NCBI GenBank assembly: GCA_030039695.1
Contig: JASHVB010000923.1
Coordinates: 1 to 8,500 of the forward strand
From: Acetobacteraceae bacterium
GTDB taxonomy: Bacteria; Pseudomonadota; Alphaproteobacteria; Acetobacterales; Acetobacteraceae
Length of the DNA stretch: 8,500 nucleotides
Reading direction: 5' to 3'
The position numbers and the translations under genes are program-made. Below the pieces are notes generated by a model. That model was not told the DNA's origin, did no database searches, and saw only the letters and a program-made list of their open reading frames with translations. Positions within the stretch are counted from its first letter, which is position 1. Every line of letters begins with the position of its first letter. Shown piece by piece: positions 1-6,255 of the stretch.

Positions 1-338
1 CGAGTGTCTCCGCTTCTGCGAGGATGGCGGGTACCAGCACGGTGCTGGGATGGCCGCGCAGGCCGACATCATCGTAGTCCAGAGCGTGTGCCGCGGTGCC
101 GTTGATCCAGGCAGCTTCCGGTGCAGGTCCTTTATCCTTGCTGAAGGTGATGGTGGCCTGGCCGGCTCCGGGTGCGAGGACATCGCGCATGATGCGCACG
201 CAGTCTTCCTTACGGCCCGCGATCATCGTACCGATGCAGTCGATGATGCCCATGCGCGCGACGCGGGCGGCTTCCTCAGGGATACGGTTCGGCGACAAGT
301 CGGCGACGAACTCGCCAAGATCCTTGGTAAGCGGCATG
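1..338 (-). CDS. MmgE/PrpD family protein, N-terminal part (runs off the left edge)
   Basis: The minus-strand frame opens with ATG at 338-336 and stays open for 112 codons to the window edge, so the C-terminal part is missing; family members are usually about 450 residues. The start is fixed by an AGGAGG site at 344-349, 5 nt before the ATG. Residues 82-107 hold the family hallmark: AAHALDYDDV, then GHPSTVLVPAILA, with a helical N-terminus typical of the all-alpha MmgE/PrpD domain (ARMGIIDCIGTMIAG, 27-41). Known members include 2-methylcitrate dehydratase PrpD, cis-aconitate decarboxylase and iminodisuccinate epimerase; many relatives have no known substrate. The protein is expected to be cytosolic. 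It lies 159 nt downstream of the HMG-CoA lyase-like gene on the same strand and probably shares its transcript. The family call is secure. Activity as a 2-methylcitrate dehydratase is not shown, and no prpC is visible. Confidence 0.9.
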
Positions 339-361
339 TATTCCTCCTGATTGCCAACCTC

Positions 362-490
362 TCCCGCGCTGCGCCGGTGTGTGGTCGCGGTGCGAACCGC
401 CGAGAGTTACGGTGCGGCGACAGGCACATTGCTGAATCCGGCACCCTCATCTGGCGCCGTGCTCCGACCTTGCCCGCACGCAGCGCGGGA
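362..490. repeat. 12-bp perfect inverted repeat in the lyase-PrpD spacer
   Basis: TCCCGCGCTGCG at 362-373 is the exact reverse complement of CGCAGCGCGGGA at 479-490. The arms are 105 nt apart and almost fill the spacer between the lyase stop codon (498-500) and the PrpD-like ribosome binding site (344-349). In the minus-strand transcript the arms could pair and loop out the spacer. There is no T-rich tract, so it does not look like an intrinsic terminator. It may be chance in GC-rich sequence. Confidence 0.4.
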
Positions 491-497
491 AGGGTCA

Positions 498-1457
498 TTA
501 GTGGAGCTTCTCCCGCAGTGCCTTGAGACTTCCACCCATCTTCACCGACCCAGGCAGCGGATGCCCAACAATATCCTCGGCGAGCTGCGCAACCGCGATC
601 AGCTTGTCAAGGTCGATGCCCGTGGCGATTCCCATCTCATCCAGCATGAACACCAGGTCCTCGGTGCACACATTTCCCGCCGCACCCTTGTGCGCCGCGA
701 ACGGGCAGCCGCCCAAACCGGCGACCGTCGAATCGTAGATCGCCACGCCCATTTCGAGCCCGGCATAGGCATTGGCGATGCCCATGCCGCGCGTGTCGTG
801 CAGATGCAGCGACAGCGTGATGTCGGGCCAGCGCTCGCGCACCTTGCCGACCAGCTCACGGACCGATTTCGGGGTCGCCCAGGCCATCGTGTCGGCCAGT
901 GAAAACACTTCCGGTTGCATTCCATGCTCCGCGCATATGTCGAGCAGCTGCTGGATCATGTCGAGCACCCGCTGATGCGGAATCTCGCCTTCGAAATTGC
1001 AGCCGAATGCCGCCATAATACCGGCGCGTTTCAGCGGGATCCCGTGCTGCCGGTAGAGCTTCAGCGTGTCATGCGCGCGCGCGACGTTGTCTTCCAGCGA
1101 GGATTGCTGGTTGCGTGCCAGGAACTTCTCCGACGCGGTCAGCGAGAACGAGCCCTCGATATCCAGCCGGTTGCCGTGCGTCAGGGCGCGCTCGAGCCCC
1201 TTCGTGTTGAGCCAAAGCGCGGTGTAGTGGACGCCGGGCTTGCGCTGATAGGTCTGCACCACCTCGTCAGCATCCGCCCAACCGGGCACACGCTTCGGAT
1301 TGACGAAAGAAGCGACCTGGATGTGGTTCAGTCCCGTCTCCGACAGCGCATCGATCAGCTCGACCTTGCGCGCCGTCGGTATCGGACCCTTTTCGAATTG
1401 AAAGCCCTCGCGTGGGCCCTCCTCGTTGATCTGCACGAATTTCGGGAAGTCGGACAT
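498..1457 (-). CDS. HMG-CoA lyase family acyl-CoA lyase (DRE-TIM metallolyase)
   Basis: The 319-residue product matches the size of hydroxymethylglutaryl-CoA lyases, which split HMG-CoA into acetyl-CoA and acetoacetate. Some relatives split citramalyl-CoA into acetyl-CoA and pyruvate. Visible motifs are EGPREGFQ (14-20 region, Arg16), the FGCNFEG strand (151-157), HLHDTRGMG with metal-type His218 and His220, and GLGGCPFA with catalytic-type Cys251 followed by GAAGN (258-262). The first metal motif normally reads R-D-G; here it is R-E-G, so Glu17 replaces the metal-binding Asp. This suggests a subfamily whose substrate may not be HMG-CoA. The start at 1457 is chosen because GGAGGAA (1465-1471) lies 7 nt upstream and the lyase fold begins at once (SDFPKFVQINEEGP). 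The frame stays open upstream to 1631, but that stretch is translated palindromic repeat. It lies 139 nt after the oxygenase gene and before the PrpD-like gene, all on one strand. Confidence 0.9.
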   Translation of the reverse strand: MSDFPKFVQINEEGPREGFQFEKGPIPTARKVELIDALSETGLNHIQVASFVNPKRVPGWADADEVVQTYQRKPGVHYTALWLNTKGLERALTHGNRLDIEGSFSLTASEKFLARNQQSSLEDNVARAHDTLKLYRQHGIPLKRAGIMAAFGCNFEGEIPHQRVLDMIQQLLDICAEHGMQPEVFSLADTMAWATPKSVRELVGKVRERWPDITLSLHLHDTRGMGIANAYAGLEMGVAIYDSTVAGLGGCPFAAHKGAAGNVCTEDLVFMLDEMGIATGIDLDKLIAVAQLAEDIVGHPLPGSVKMGGSLKALREKLH

Positions 1458-1487
1458 GACGGTGTTCCTCCAGGAAGGTACCCTTCG

Positions 1488-1560
1488 GTCATTGCGACGA
1501 GCGCGGCGACGAAGTAATTCCCGGTGGAGATTGCTTCGTCGCCGCGCTCGGCGCAATGAC
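1488..1560. repeat. REP-like long palindrome (GTCATTGCG...GCAATGAC type)
   Basis: The arms at 1488-1517 and 1531-1560 are 30 nt each, pair with only two mismatches, and enclose a 13-nt loop (1518-1530). The outer ends read GTCATTGCG and GCGCAATGAC. The palindrome is flanked by an imperfect 11-nt direct repeat, GTACCCTTCGG at 1478-1488 and GTGCCCCTCGG at 1570-1580 (9 of 11 identical). Elements with this ATTGCGA...CGAAGCAAT core are dispersed in many proteobacterial genomes as REP- or MITE-like units. It lies 36 nt after the oxygenase stop and 16 nt before the lyase ribosome binding site. In the shared transcript it would form a very stable hairpin that could end transcription partly, shield the upstream mRNA, or affect lyase translation. 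No transposase is present. Confidence 0.88.
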
Positions 1561-1596
1561 ACAACATACGTGCCCCTCGGGATGACGGACGGCAGG

Positions 1597-2580
1597 TTAT
1601 GCGGCCACGTCCTGCTGGCGTTTCGGGTCATAGTTGGCGTCGTACCAATAGGCCAGCCACTCGGCGTAAGTGATCGGCGCCCAGCGCGGCGGATTGCCTG
1701 GGCCAGTGCAGGTCGGCAGGCACTCGATCAGCTGGTCGAACCGCGGACCGAAGAAGAACGGAATCGCATAGCGTTGCCGCCCGACCGGCGGCAACGCGCG
1801 ATGCGGCGTCGAGAGAAATCGGCCGTTGCTCCAGCGGTGCAGCATGTCGCCGGCATTCACCGCGAACGAGCCCGGCACGTACGGCACATCCTGCCAGTCG
1901 CCCGACGGCATACGGACCTGTAAACCGGGCACTTCGGTCTGCGCCAGGAAAGTCATGAAATTGGCGTCGGTATGCGGCGCGATGCCGAACTGATTGGCCT
2001 CGGCCGGCACCGGCGGATAGTGAGACAGGCGGAACGAGAAGTGACTGTCAGCGAACGCCGCATCGAAGAACCCGGGGGGCAGATCCAGCGCGGCCGCCAC
2101 CGCCGGCAGCAAGCGTCGCGCGAGATTGTCAATCTCGTCGACATATTCCAGCACATACCCGCGGAAACCCGGCAGCGTCGCCTCATCCGGCCACCGGTTC
2201 GGGCCGACAAAGCGCCGCCCTGAACGCAGCAGCGGATCGTCGGGACCACGCTCCCGCTTGATGAAGAACGCCTCATTCAGGTCCGGTTTGTCGTTGCGGT
2301 TAACCTCCGAGGTCCACACCGCATAGCGGCCCAGCGCCATGTAGCCGTTGTTATGCTCGTTCATCTTGACAGCAAGCTTGCAAGGCATTGGCTGATCGTG
2401 AAAACGCCCGGCCTCGGCAAAGGTCCGCGCGACCAGCGACTGCGACACGTCATGGCCGGTGATGACGAAAAACCCGACCCGGGTCAGCGCGTCGTGCACC
2501 TGGCGTGCCGCTTCGCCGAGGGCGCCCGGCGAGCCAGAGAGCATGCCGCCCACGTCGATAATCGGAATAGTGGCGGCCAC
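1597..2580 (-). CDS. Fe(II)/2-oxoglutarate-dependent oxygenase, isopenicillin N synthase-like
   Basis: The product has 327 residues, usual for the family. The N-terminal DIOX_N-type region (residues 5-110, IPIIDV then GFFVITGHDV) is followed by the jelly-roll 2OG-Fe(II) domain (about 180-290). Iron ligands are visible as His203 and Asp205 in APHTDANFMTFLAQ and His260 in STPHRAL. The 2-oxoglutarate motif, normally R-x-S, reads Arg270-Tyr-Ala272, so the serine is missing; the co-substrate pocket may be altered. The start is GTG at 2580-2578, supported by GGAGGAA at 2585-2591 and by the family start PIIDV. Such enzymes hydroxylate or oxidatively cyclise or cleave small molecules; plant ethylene-forming and gibberellin oxidases are distant relatives. 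The substrate cannot be read from the sequence. It is the first gene of the minus-strand group ending in the PrpD-like protein. Cytosolic; no signal peptide. Confidence 0.9.
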   Translation of the reverse strand: MAATIPIIDVGGMLSGSPGALGEAARQVHDALTRVGFFVITGHDVSQSLVARTFAEAGRFHDQPMPCKLAVKMNEHNNGYMALGRYAVWTSEVNRNDKPDLNEAFFIKRERGPDDPLLRSGRRFVGPNRWPDEATLPGFRGYVLEYVDEIDNLARRLLPAVAAALDLPPGFFDAAFADSHFSFRLSHYPPVPAEANQFGIAPHTDANFMTFLAQTEVPGLQVRMPSGDWQDVPYVPGSFAVNAGDMLHRWSNGRFLSTPHRALPPVGRQRYAIPFFFGPRFDQLIECLPTCTGPGNPPRWAPITYAEWLAYWYDANYDPKRQQDVAA

Positions 2581-2679
2581 CGTCTTCCTCCACCCGCTTA
2601 CCTGCCAACGCTACGTCTGTCGCGACGGGGCGGCAAGGCAAGACCCACCGGCCTGGCGCACGATTGCAGACGCCGAGCC

Positions 2680-2710
2680 TTGTCTGAATCGTATCGTTGG
2701 CAGCTAGAAT
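2680..2710 (+). promoter_or_regulatory. Candidate sigma-70-like promoter upstream of the 28-codon frame
   Basis: TTGTCT (2680-2685) and TAGAAT (2705-2710, five of six consensus bases) are separated by 19 nt, longer than the ideal 17. Transcription would start near 2717, about 27 nt before the ATG of the short frame at 2744, and could continue into the lyase gene at 3009. Weak evidence from pattern alone. Confidence 0.25.
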
Positions 2711-2743
2711 GCCGCCCAATACTAACAACCGGGGAACGGCCGC

Positions 2744-2830
2744 ATGAGCGCGCTTCAGACATCCGGCTATCGACCTGCAAAAACGCTCGGTGTTCTGGCG
2801 ATCACCGCATCCGCCGTCGCAGCCGAGTAG
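2744..2830 (+). CDS. Possible 28-residue signal-peptide-like short ORF (leader peptide or gene remnant)
   Basis: An ATG at 2744 follows a purine-rich GGGGAA (2731-2736) by 7 nt and opens a 28-codon frame ending in TAG at 2828-2830. The product has a polar start, then Arg and Lys, then a hydrophobic run (LGVLAITASAVAA) closing with an AxA-like site. That is the shape of a Sec signal peptide cut off just after its cleavage point. A TAGAAT -10-like box precedes it. It may be a leader peptide, the stump of a lost exported protein, or chance. I do not recognise any homologous continuation in the next 170 nt in the three plus-strand frames. Confidence 0.2.
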   Translation: MSALQTSGYRPAKTLGVLAITASAVAAE

Positions 2831-2950
2831 AGTGCCCGAATAAACTTCGTTCCGGTGCGAAGCAGCGAGGCGACAGTCTCCACGACATCGCAGCCATCGT
2901 GCTGATCGAATAGCGGAGCCAAAAGCCCGGGGGCGCACATACTGGCCACG

Positions 2951-2979
2951 TTGGCTTCCGCAGGCCGCCCATTTACCAT
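2951..2979 (+). promoter_or_regulatory. Candidate promoter for the ICL/PEPM lyase gene
   Basis: TTGGCT (2951-2956) and TACCAT (2974-2979) are spaced by 17 nt, each matching four of six consensus bases. The predicted start near 2986 would give a leader of about 23 nt that contains the GGGAGG ribosome binding site at 2995-3000. The geometry is good but the hexamers are only moderate. Confidence 0.33.
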
Positions 2980-3008
2980 CCGGCGCCCTATCTCGGGAGG
3001 ACACTGCC

Positions 3009-3887
3009 ATGACCCAAGCAGCCAATCTGCGCGCATTGTTTCGCAAGGACGGAATGGTGATCGCGCCCGGAGCGTATGACGGGTTGACCGCAATGCTGGT
3101 ACAGCAGGCCGGTTTCCCCGCAGTCTACATGACCGGCGCCGGCACATCGGTGTCGCATGGCTATCCCGATTTCGGTCTGCTCACCGAGACCGAGATGGTT
3201 GCCAACGCCGCGCGCATCACCCGCGCGATCAGTGTGCCGCTGGTCGCCGATGCGGACACCGGCTACGGCAACGAGCTCAACGTGTTCCGCACAGTGCAGG
3301 ACTACGAGCGCGCTGGCGTCGCCGGCATCCATATCGAGGATCAGGTATCGCCGAAGCGCTGCGGACACCTGGACGACAAGGAAATCGTGCCGCGCGAAGA
3401 CTGGCTCGCAAAGATCCGTGCTGCGGTCGCAGCAAGGTGCGACGAGGATTTCGCGATCATCGCGCGCACGGATTCGCGCGCGGTCATCGGCTTCGAGGAA
3501 GCAATTGCCCGCGCCAACGCCGCATTGGACGCCGGCGCTGACATGGCATTCGTCGAGGCGCCGCAAACGATGGAAGAAGTCGCCGCTGTTCCCGAGCTGG
3601 TCCACGGCCCATGCCTGCTGAACGTCGTGCGAGGTGGAAAGACGCCCGAAGTCGACCTGCGCCGCGCCGAGGCGATGGGATACAAGCTCGCGATCGTGCC
3701 GGGGTTGCTGATGAAGGCGGTGATCGGCGCCTGTGACGAAATGTTGGCGGCGCTGAGAGCGACGCACGTGCATCCGGTGCCGCGCACCGACATGACTGTG
3801 CAGGATGGCTTCAATCGTGTCGGAGCGCGCGAGTGGGGCGCGCTGCGCACTCGGTTCCGCTCTGTAGAACAGCGCGCGGCGGAGTAG
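3009..3887 (+). CDS. Isocitrate lyase/PEP mutase family C-C lyase (methylisocitrate- or dimethylmalate-lyase-like)
   Basis: The 292-residue product is the size of small family members such as methylisocitrate lyase PrpB and 2,3-dimethylmalate lyase. Signature sites are IAPGAYDGLTA (18-28), the Mg-binding DADTGYGN (81-88), IEDQ (109-112) and PKRCGH (115-120) with Cys118. That cysteine is the catalytic residue of the true lyases and is absent from PEP mutases, so a lyase reaction on a 2-hydroxy or tricarboxylic acid, giving pyruvate or oxaloacetate-type products, is expected. RTDS (153-156) and LNVVRGGKTP (204-213) also fit; the latter is more like the 2-alkylmalate or dimethylmalate branch than PrpB. 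The start is fixed by GGGAGG (2995-3000), 8 nt before the ATG. It is transcribed away from the oxygenase-lyase-PrpD group and may serve the same pathway. PrpB itself cannot be excluded. Confidence 0.92.
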   Translation: MTQAANLRALFRKDGMVIAPGAYDGLTAMLVQQAGFPAVYMTGAGTSVSHGYPDFGLLTETEMVANAARITRAISVPLVADADTGYGNELNVFRTVQDYERAGVAGIHIEDQVSPKRCGHLDDKEIVPREDWLAKIRAAVAARCDEDFAIIARTDSRAVIGFEEAIARANAALDAGADMAFVEAPQTMEEVAAVPELVHGPCLLNVVRGGKTPEVDLRRAEAMGYKLAIVPGLLMKAVIGACDEMLAALRATHVHPVPRTDMTVQDGFNRVGAREWGALRTRFRSVEQRAAE

Positions 3888-4111
3888 CGGCGCCGTCTGT
3901 CATCGCGAGTTCCTTCGTGCCTGGCGACAATTCAAACCGACATGGCGGGGCGTAACTCGACCAACTACGCAAAATCTTACGTAGACGCGCCGGCCGCAGT
4001 ACTAACGGGGGGCAAAGATGGCCAGGTCGAGGCCTCCGTCCATGACGGGAGTGGCCAGCCGACTTGGGTTGCTTCAACCAGTCCCATGGTGAACCCGCAA
4101 TAACGACGCCG
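3888..4111. other. Convergent intergenic spacer without a clear gene
   Basis: These 224 nt lie between the ends of two converging genes. The best structure is a short stem, CCGTC-CAT-GACGG (4036-4048), with TGGCCAG copies on either side (4019-4025 and 4052-4058). It lacks a T-tract for either strand, so I do not call a terminator. No reading frame here has a ribosome binding site. Confidence 0.5.
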
Positions 4112-5041
4112 CTACCGCTCGAAGAACACCTGCCCCGTCGTGAAGGAAATCCAGACGCGCCGCTGCGCCAGCAGCCAGTCGGCCCCGAGCAGCGCGTCGA
4201 CGATCGGCACGACCCGTACTTGTGCGACCCATATCGTTGGATTACGTTCTGATTCAGGACCAACCTGCCAACTGCTGAACCTGTGCCTGTGCATCTGAGG
4301 CGCCTGCGGACCGATGCCGTGTGCCACCGCGCCTGGATCGTGCGTGACCATCTCCGGCGTCAGTCCAAGGCGGAACATGCCAGGTGCCAAAATCAGTGAT
4401 GACGTGGCGCCGGTGTCGAGCAAGGCGCGCAGCCCGTGTCCATCGACGATCATGGGAACGACCATCGCCTTCGTCATCGGCATTTCCGCCGGCAGCGTCA
4501 CGTAGTTGCTGTTCCACGGCACGAACCGTCCGGTGCATTCACGCACGTCGTAGATTGTCAGGCGGTGCGCGGCGATGTCGAATTCCAGGTCGAACAGCGA
4601 CAGTAAATCGCGGCCGAGCAGCCCGTCCACGACGAGGCCGGGGGGCGCGAAACCGGGCATCTCACCGACCGTCAGGCTGGTATCATGCGTCACCGTGTGC
4701 CGGTGCAACGCAACACCGCCGAGCGCGAGGGAACGCGGATCGGCGTTGGGATGCTCCACGATTCCGCCGACGCCGCGCATGGTGGTGGCGATCCATTCGT
4801 CGCTCGCCAGGCCAAGCTGGCGCACTGCCTCGGGAGTAACCAGCGAGCGCGCGGCGCCGGTGTCGAGGACGAAGGTCGCGTTGATGCCGTTGATCGTCAG
4901 CGGGACCAGGATACGATTGGCAACGGGCGCAAACGTCACTGCGCCGCGTTCCTGTACTGTGCATGCAGCACGCGCTCCAGCAGCAAACAACATCAGCAAC
5001 AGCAGCACGATGCGGCCAACCGCGCGCAGGCAGAGGTTCAC
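4112..5041 (-). CDS. Exported two-domain retropepsin-like aspartic protease
   Basis: The product (309 residues from GTG) begins with a Sec signal peptide: Arg6 and Arg10, a hydrophobic core (IVLLLLMLFAA, 11-21), and an ARA cleavage site after residue 25. The mature part has two copies of a clan AA retropepsin fold. Copy 1 has FVLDTGAARS (Asp60) and GLLGRDLL (140-147). Copy 2 has ALLDTGATSS (Asp209) and ALLGADWL (283-290). Each copy thus keeps a catalytic D-T-G-A and the hydrophobic-hydrophobic-Gly element, so one chain could form a pepsin-like pseudodimer. Cys27 and Cys169 could form a disulfide in the periplasm. The frame stays open upstream to 5137, but the signal peptide and the GTGA overlap with the preceding stop argue for GTG at 5041-5039. 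No strong ribosome binding site is seen, so translation is probably coupled to the methyltransferase gene. Target unknown. Confidence 0.85.
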   Translation of the reverse strand: MNLCLRAVGRIVLLLLMLFAAGARAACTVQERGAVTFAPVANRILVPLTINGINATFVLDTGAARSLVTPEAVRQLGLASDEWIATTMRGVGGIVEHPNADPRSLALGGVALHRHTVTHDTSLTVGEMPGFAPPGLVVDGLLGRDLLSLFDLEFDIAAHRLTIYDVRECTGRFVPWNSNYVTLPAEMPMTKAMVVPMIVDGHGLRALLDTGATSSLILAPGMFRLGLTPEMVTHDPGAVAHGIGPQAPQMHRHRFSSWQVGPESERNPTIWVAQVRVVPIVDALLGADWLLAQRRVWISFTTGQVFFER

Positions 5042-6255
5042 GACCAAAGTTGCTTGCTCGCGATCGCAGCGCCTTCCGACAAAGTTCGTAGCTTGGCCCA
5101 GGCGATTTCCGGGTGCACGCGTCCGCCTAGGCCGCAATCGGTGGCGGCAATTACGTTCTCCCGCCCGACGAGCTCCGCGAAGCGAACGATGCGGTCGGCG
5201 ACAAGTTCCGGGTGTTCAACCACGTTGGTGGCGTGGCTAACCACCCCGGGGATCAGGATCTTGCCTTCGGGTAGCTTCACCGATTGCCAGACGCGCCATT
5301 CATGCTCGTGGCGCACATTGCCTGCTTCGAAGGAATAGGCCTGCGCGTTCACCGCCAGCATCACGTCGACGATATCGCGCATCGCGATGTCTGTAACGTG
5401 CGGACCATGCCAGCTTCCCCAGCACAGATGGAAGCGAATGCGGTCCTGCGGCAGGCCGCGGATCGCGTGGTTGAGCGCCTCGATGCGGATCATGGAGAAC
5501 TTGCGGTACGCTTCGACCGTCGGCACGGGATTGATCATATCCCAGTTCTCGGCGATCGACGGATCGTCAAGCTGGAGGATCAGGCCGGCGTCTATGATTG
5601 CTTTGTATTCCTCGCGCATAGCGTCGGCGCAGGCGTAAATGAATTCCTCCTCAGTCTTGTAGTGTTCGTTGCCGATGCGTGAACAACTGCCGGGGGCGAT
5701 GGAGGTCATGAAGCCTTCGTCGATGCCGGCTTCGGCCAGCGCGGACTTGAAATGCGCGATGTCGGCGGCGATGGCATCGTGGCCAGTATAGGTCAGCTTG
5801 TCGACGCAGATCGGCAGCCGCATGCCGGGGCCGCCACGATTCGATGACACGCCGGATTCGGGATCGGCATAAGCGGCAGGAAACAGGCCGCGGTCGCGAC
5901 GATCGGGAAAGCTGGTCAACACAACCTCATCGCCATGTCGCCGATGCGGCGGCATGCGGTACATGAAATCGCCCAGCTTCAATCCGCCAAGCCGCTGAAA
6001 CGAATAACTCCACCAAGCGCCGTAGTTAATCTTCTGGCCCATGCCTTTCCCGTATTCGCCATCGCCGGCGATATCGACGCCGCAATCGCGCTGGCGCCTC
6101 ACCACGTCGACGACCGCGGCAGCGAGGCGCGTCTGGTAAGTGGCTTCGTCGGCGGCCTCACCGTCCTGGCGAGCGCGGGTCAGCTCGATGAAATCATCCG
6201 GCCGCGGCAGGCTGCCGGCATGGCTCGTGATAATGCGGTCACGGCTTGTGCGCAT
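5038..6255 (-). CDS. MetE C-terminal-like zinc methyltransferase family protein (cobalamin-independent methionine synthase-like)
   Basis: The 405-residue product corresponds to the catalytic barrel of cobalamin-independent methionine synthase without the N-terminal half (full MetE is about 750 residues). It opens with the typical ITSHAGSLPRP (9-19). The zinc-thiolate ligands are visible as His276 and Cys278 in FHLCWGSWHG, Glu310 in SFEAGN and Cys374 in ATDCGLGGR. The family transfers alkyl groups to or from thiols; it includes archaeal methionine synthases and epoxyalkane:coenzyme M transferases. Stand-alone proteobacterial copies like this are common and mostly unassigned, so methionine synthesis should not be assumed. 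The ATG at 6255 follows GGGAGAG (6262-6268) by 6 nt. The stop (5040-5038) overlaps the GTG of the protease gene by 4 nt, which implies a two-gene operon. Cytosolic. Confidence 0.88.
   Translation of the reverse strand: MRTSRDRIITSHAGSLPRPDDFIELTRARQDGEAADEATYQTRLAAAVVDVVRRQRDCGVDIAGDGEYGKGMGQKINYGAWWSYSFQRLGGLKLGDFMYRMPPHRRHGDEVVLTSFPDRRDRGLFPAAYADPESGVSSNRGGPGMRLPICVDKLTYTGHDAIAADIAHFKSALAEAGIDEGFMTSIAPGSCSRIGNEHYKTEEEFIYACADAMREEYKAIIDAGLILQLDDPSIAENWDMINPVPTVEAYRKFSMIRIEALNHAIRGLPQDRIRFHLCWGSWHGPHVTDIAMRDIVDVMLAVNAQAYSFEAGNVRHEHEWRVWQSVKLPEGKILIPGVVSHATNVVEHPELVADRIVRFAELVGRENVIAATDCGLGGRVHPEIAWAKLRTLSEGAAIASKQLWS

Larger units (their letters stand above)
2581..3008. other. 428-bp divergent intergenic region
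   Basis: This gap separates the oxygenase start (minus) from the C-C lyase start (plus), so it should carry promoters for both directions. I see two weak sigma-70-like candidates on the plus strand (listed separately) and no convincing one for the oxygenase. It also holds a 28-codon frame (2744-2830) and, on the minus strand, a 57-codon frame (2940-2767) with no ribosome binding site that I treat as unproven. I see no clear operator palindrome, riboswitch or tRNA. Confidence 0.6.

Noticed and set aside
223..498. Minus-strand 91-codon frame whose ATG overlaps the lyase stop (TAATG)
   Set aside because: It lies out of frame across the PrpD-like gene, is Arg/Pro/Ser-rich like a shadow frame, and the PrpD-like gene has the strong ribosome binding site and clear family motifs.
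2767..2940. Minus-strand 57-codon frame in the divergent region (MCAPGLLAPLFDQHDG...)
   Set aside because: Composition is mildly coding-like, but there is no ribosome binding site and no recognisable family, and it covers the likely plus-strand regulatory region.
3890..3925. Second, degenerate copy of the GTCATTGCG palindrome after the ICL/PEPM gene
   Set aside because: GTCATCGCGAG resembles the outer arm, but there is no matching second arm, so similarity is too short to support.
3965..3984. CTACG-N10-CGTAG stem as a terminator for the ICL/PEPM gene
   Set aside because: Only 5 bp with a 10-nt AT-rich loop and no T-tract; expected by chance.
5042..5137. N-terminal extension of the aspartic protease to an ATG at 5137
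   Set aside because: It would bury the signal peptide behind 32 charged residues coded by the end of the MetE-like gene; the GTG at 5041 in a GTGA overlap fits better.
4575..5338. Long plus-strand frames opposite the protease and MetE-like genes
   Set aside because: They are Arg/Ser/Pro-rich antisense shadows without ribosome sites, while the minus-strand products show complete domains.
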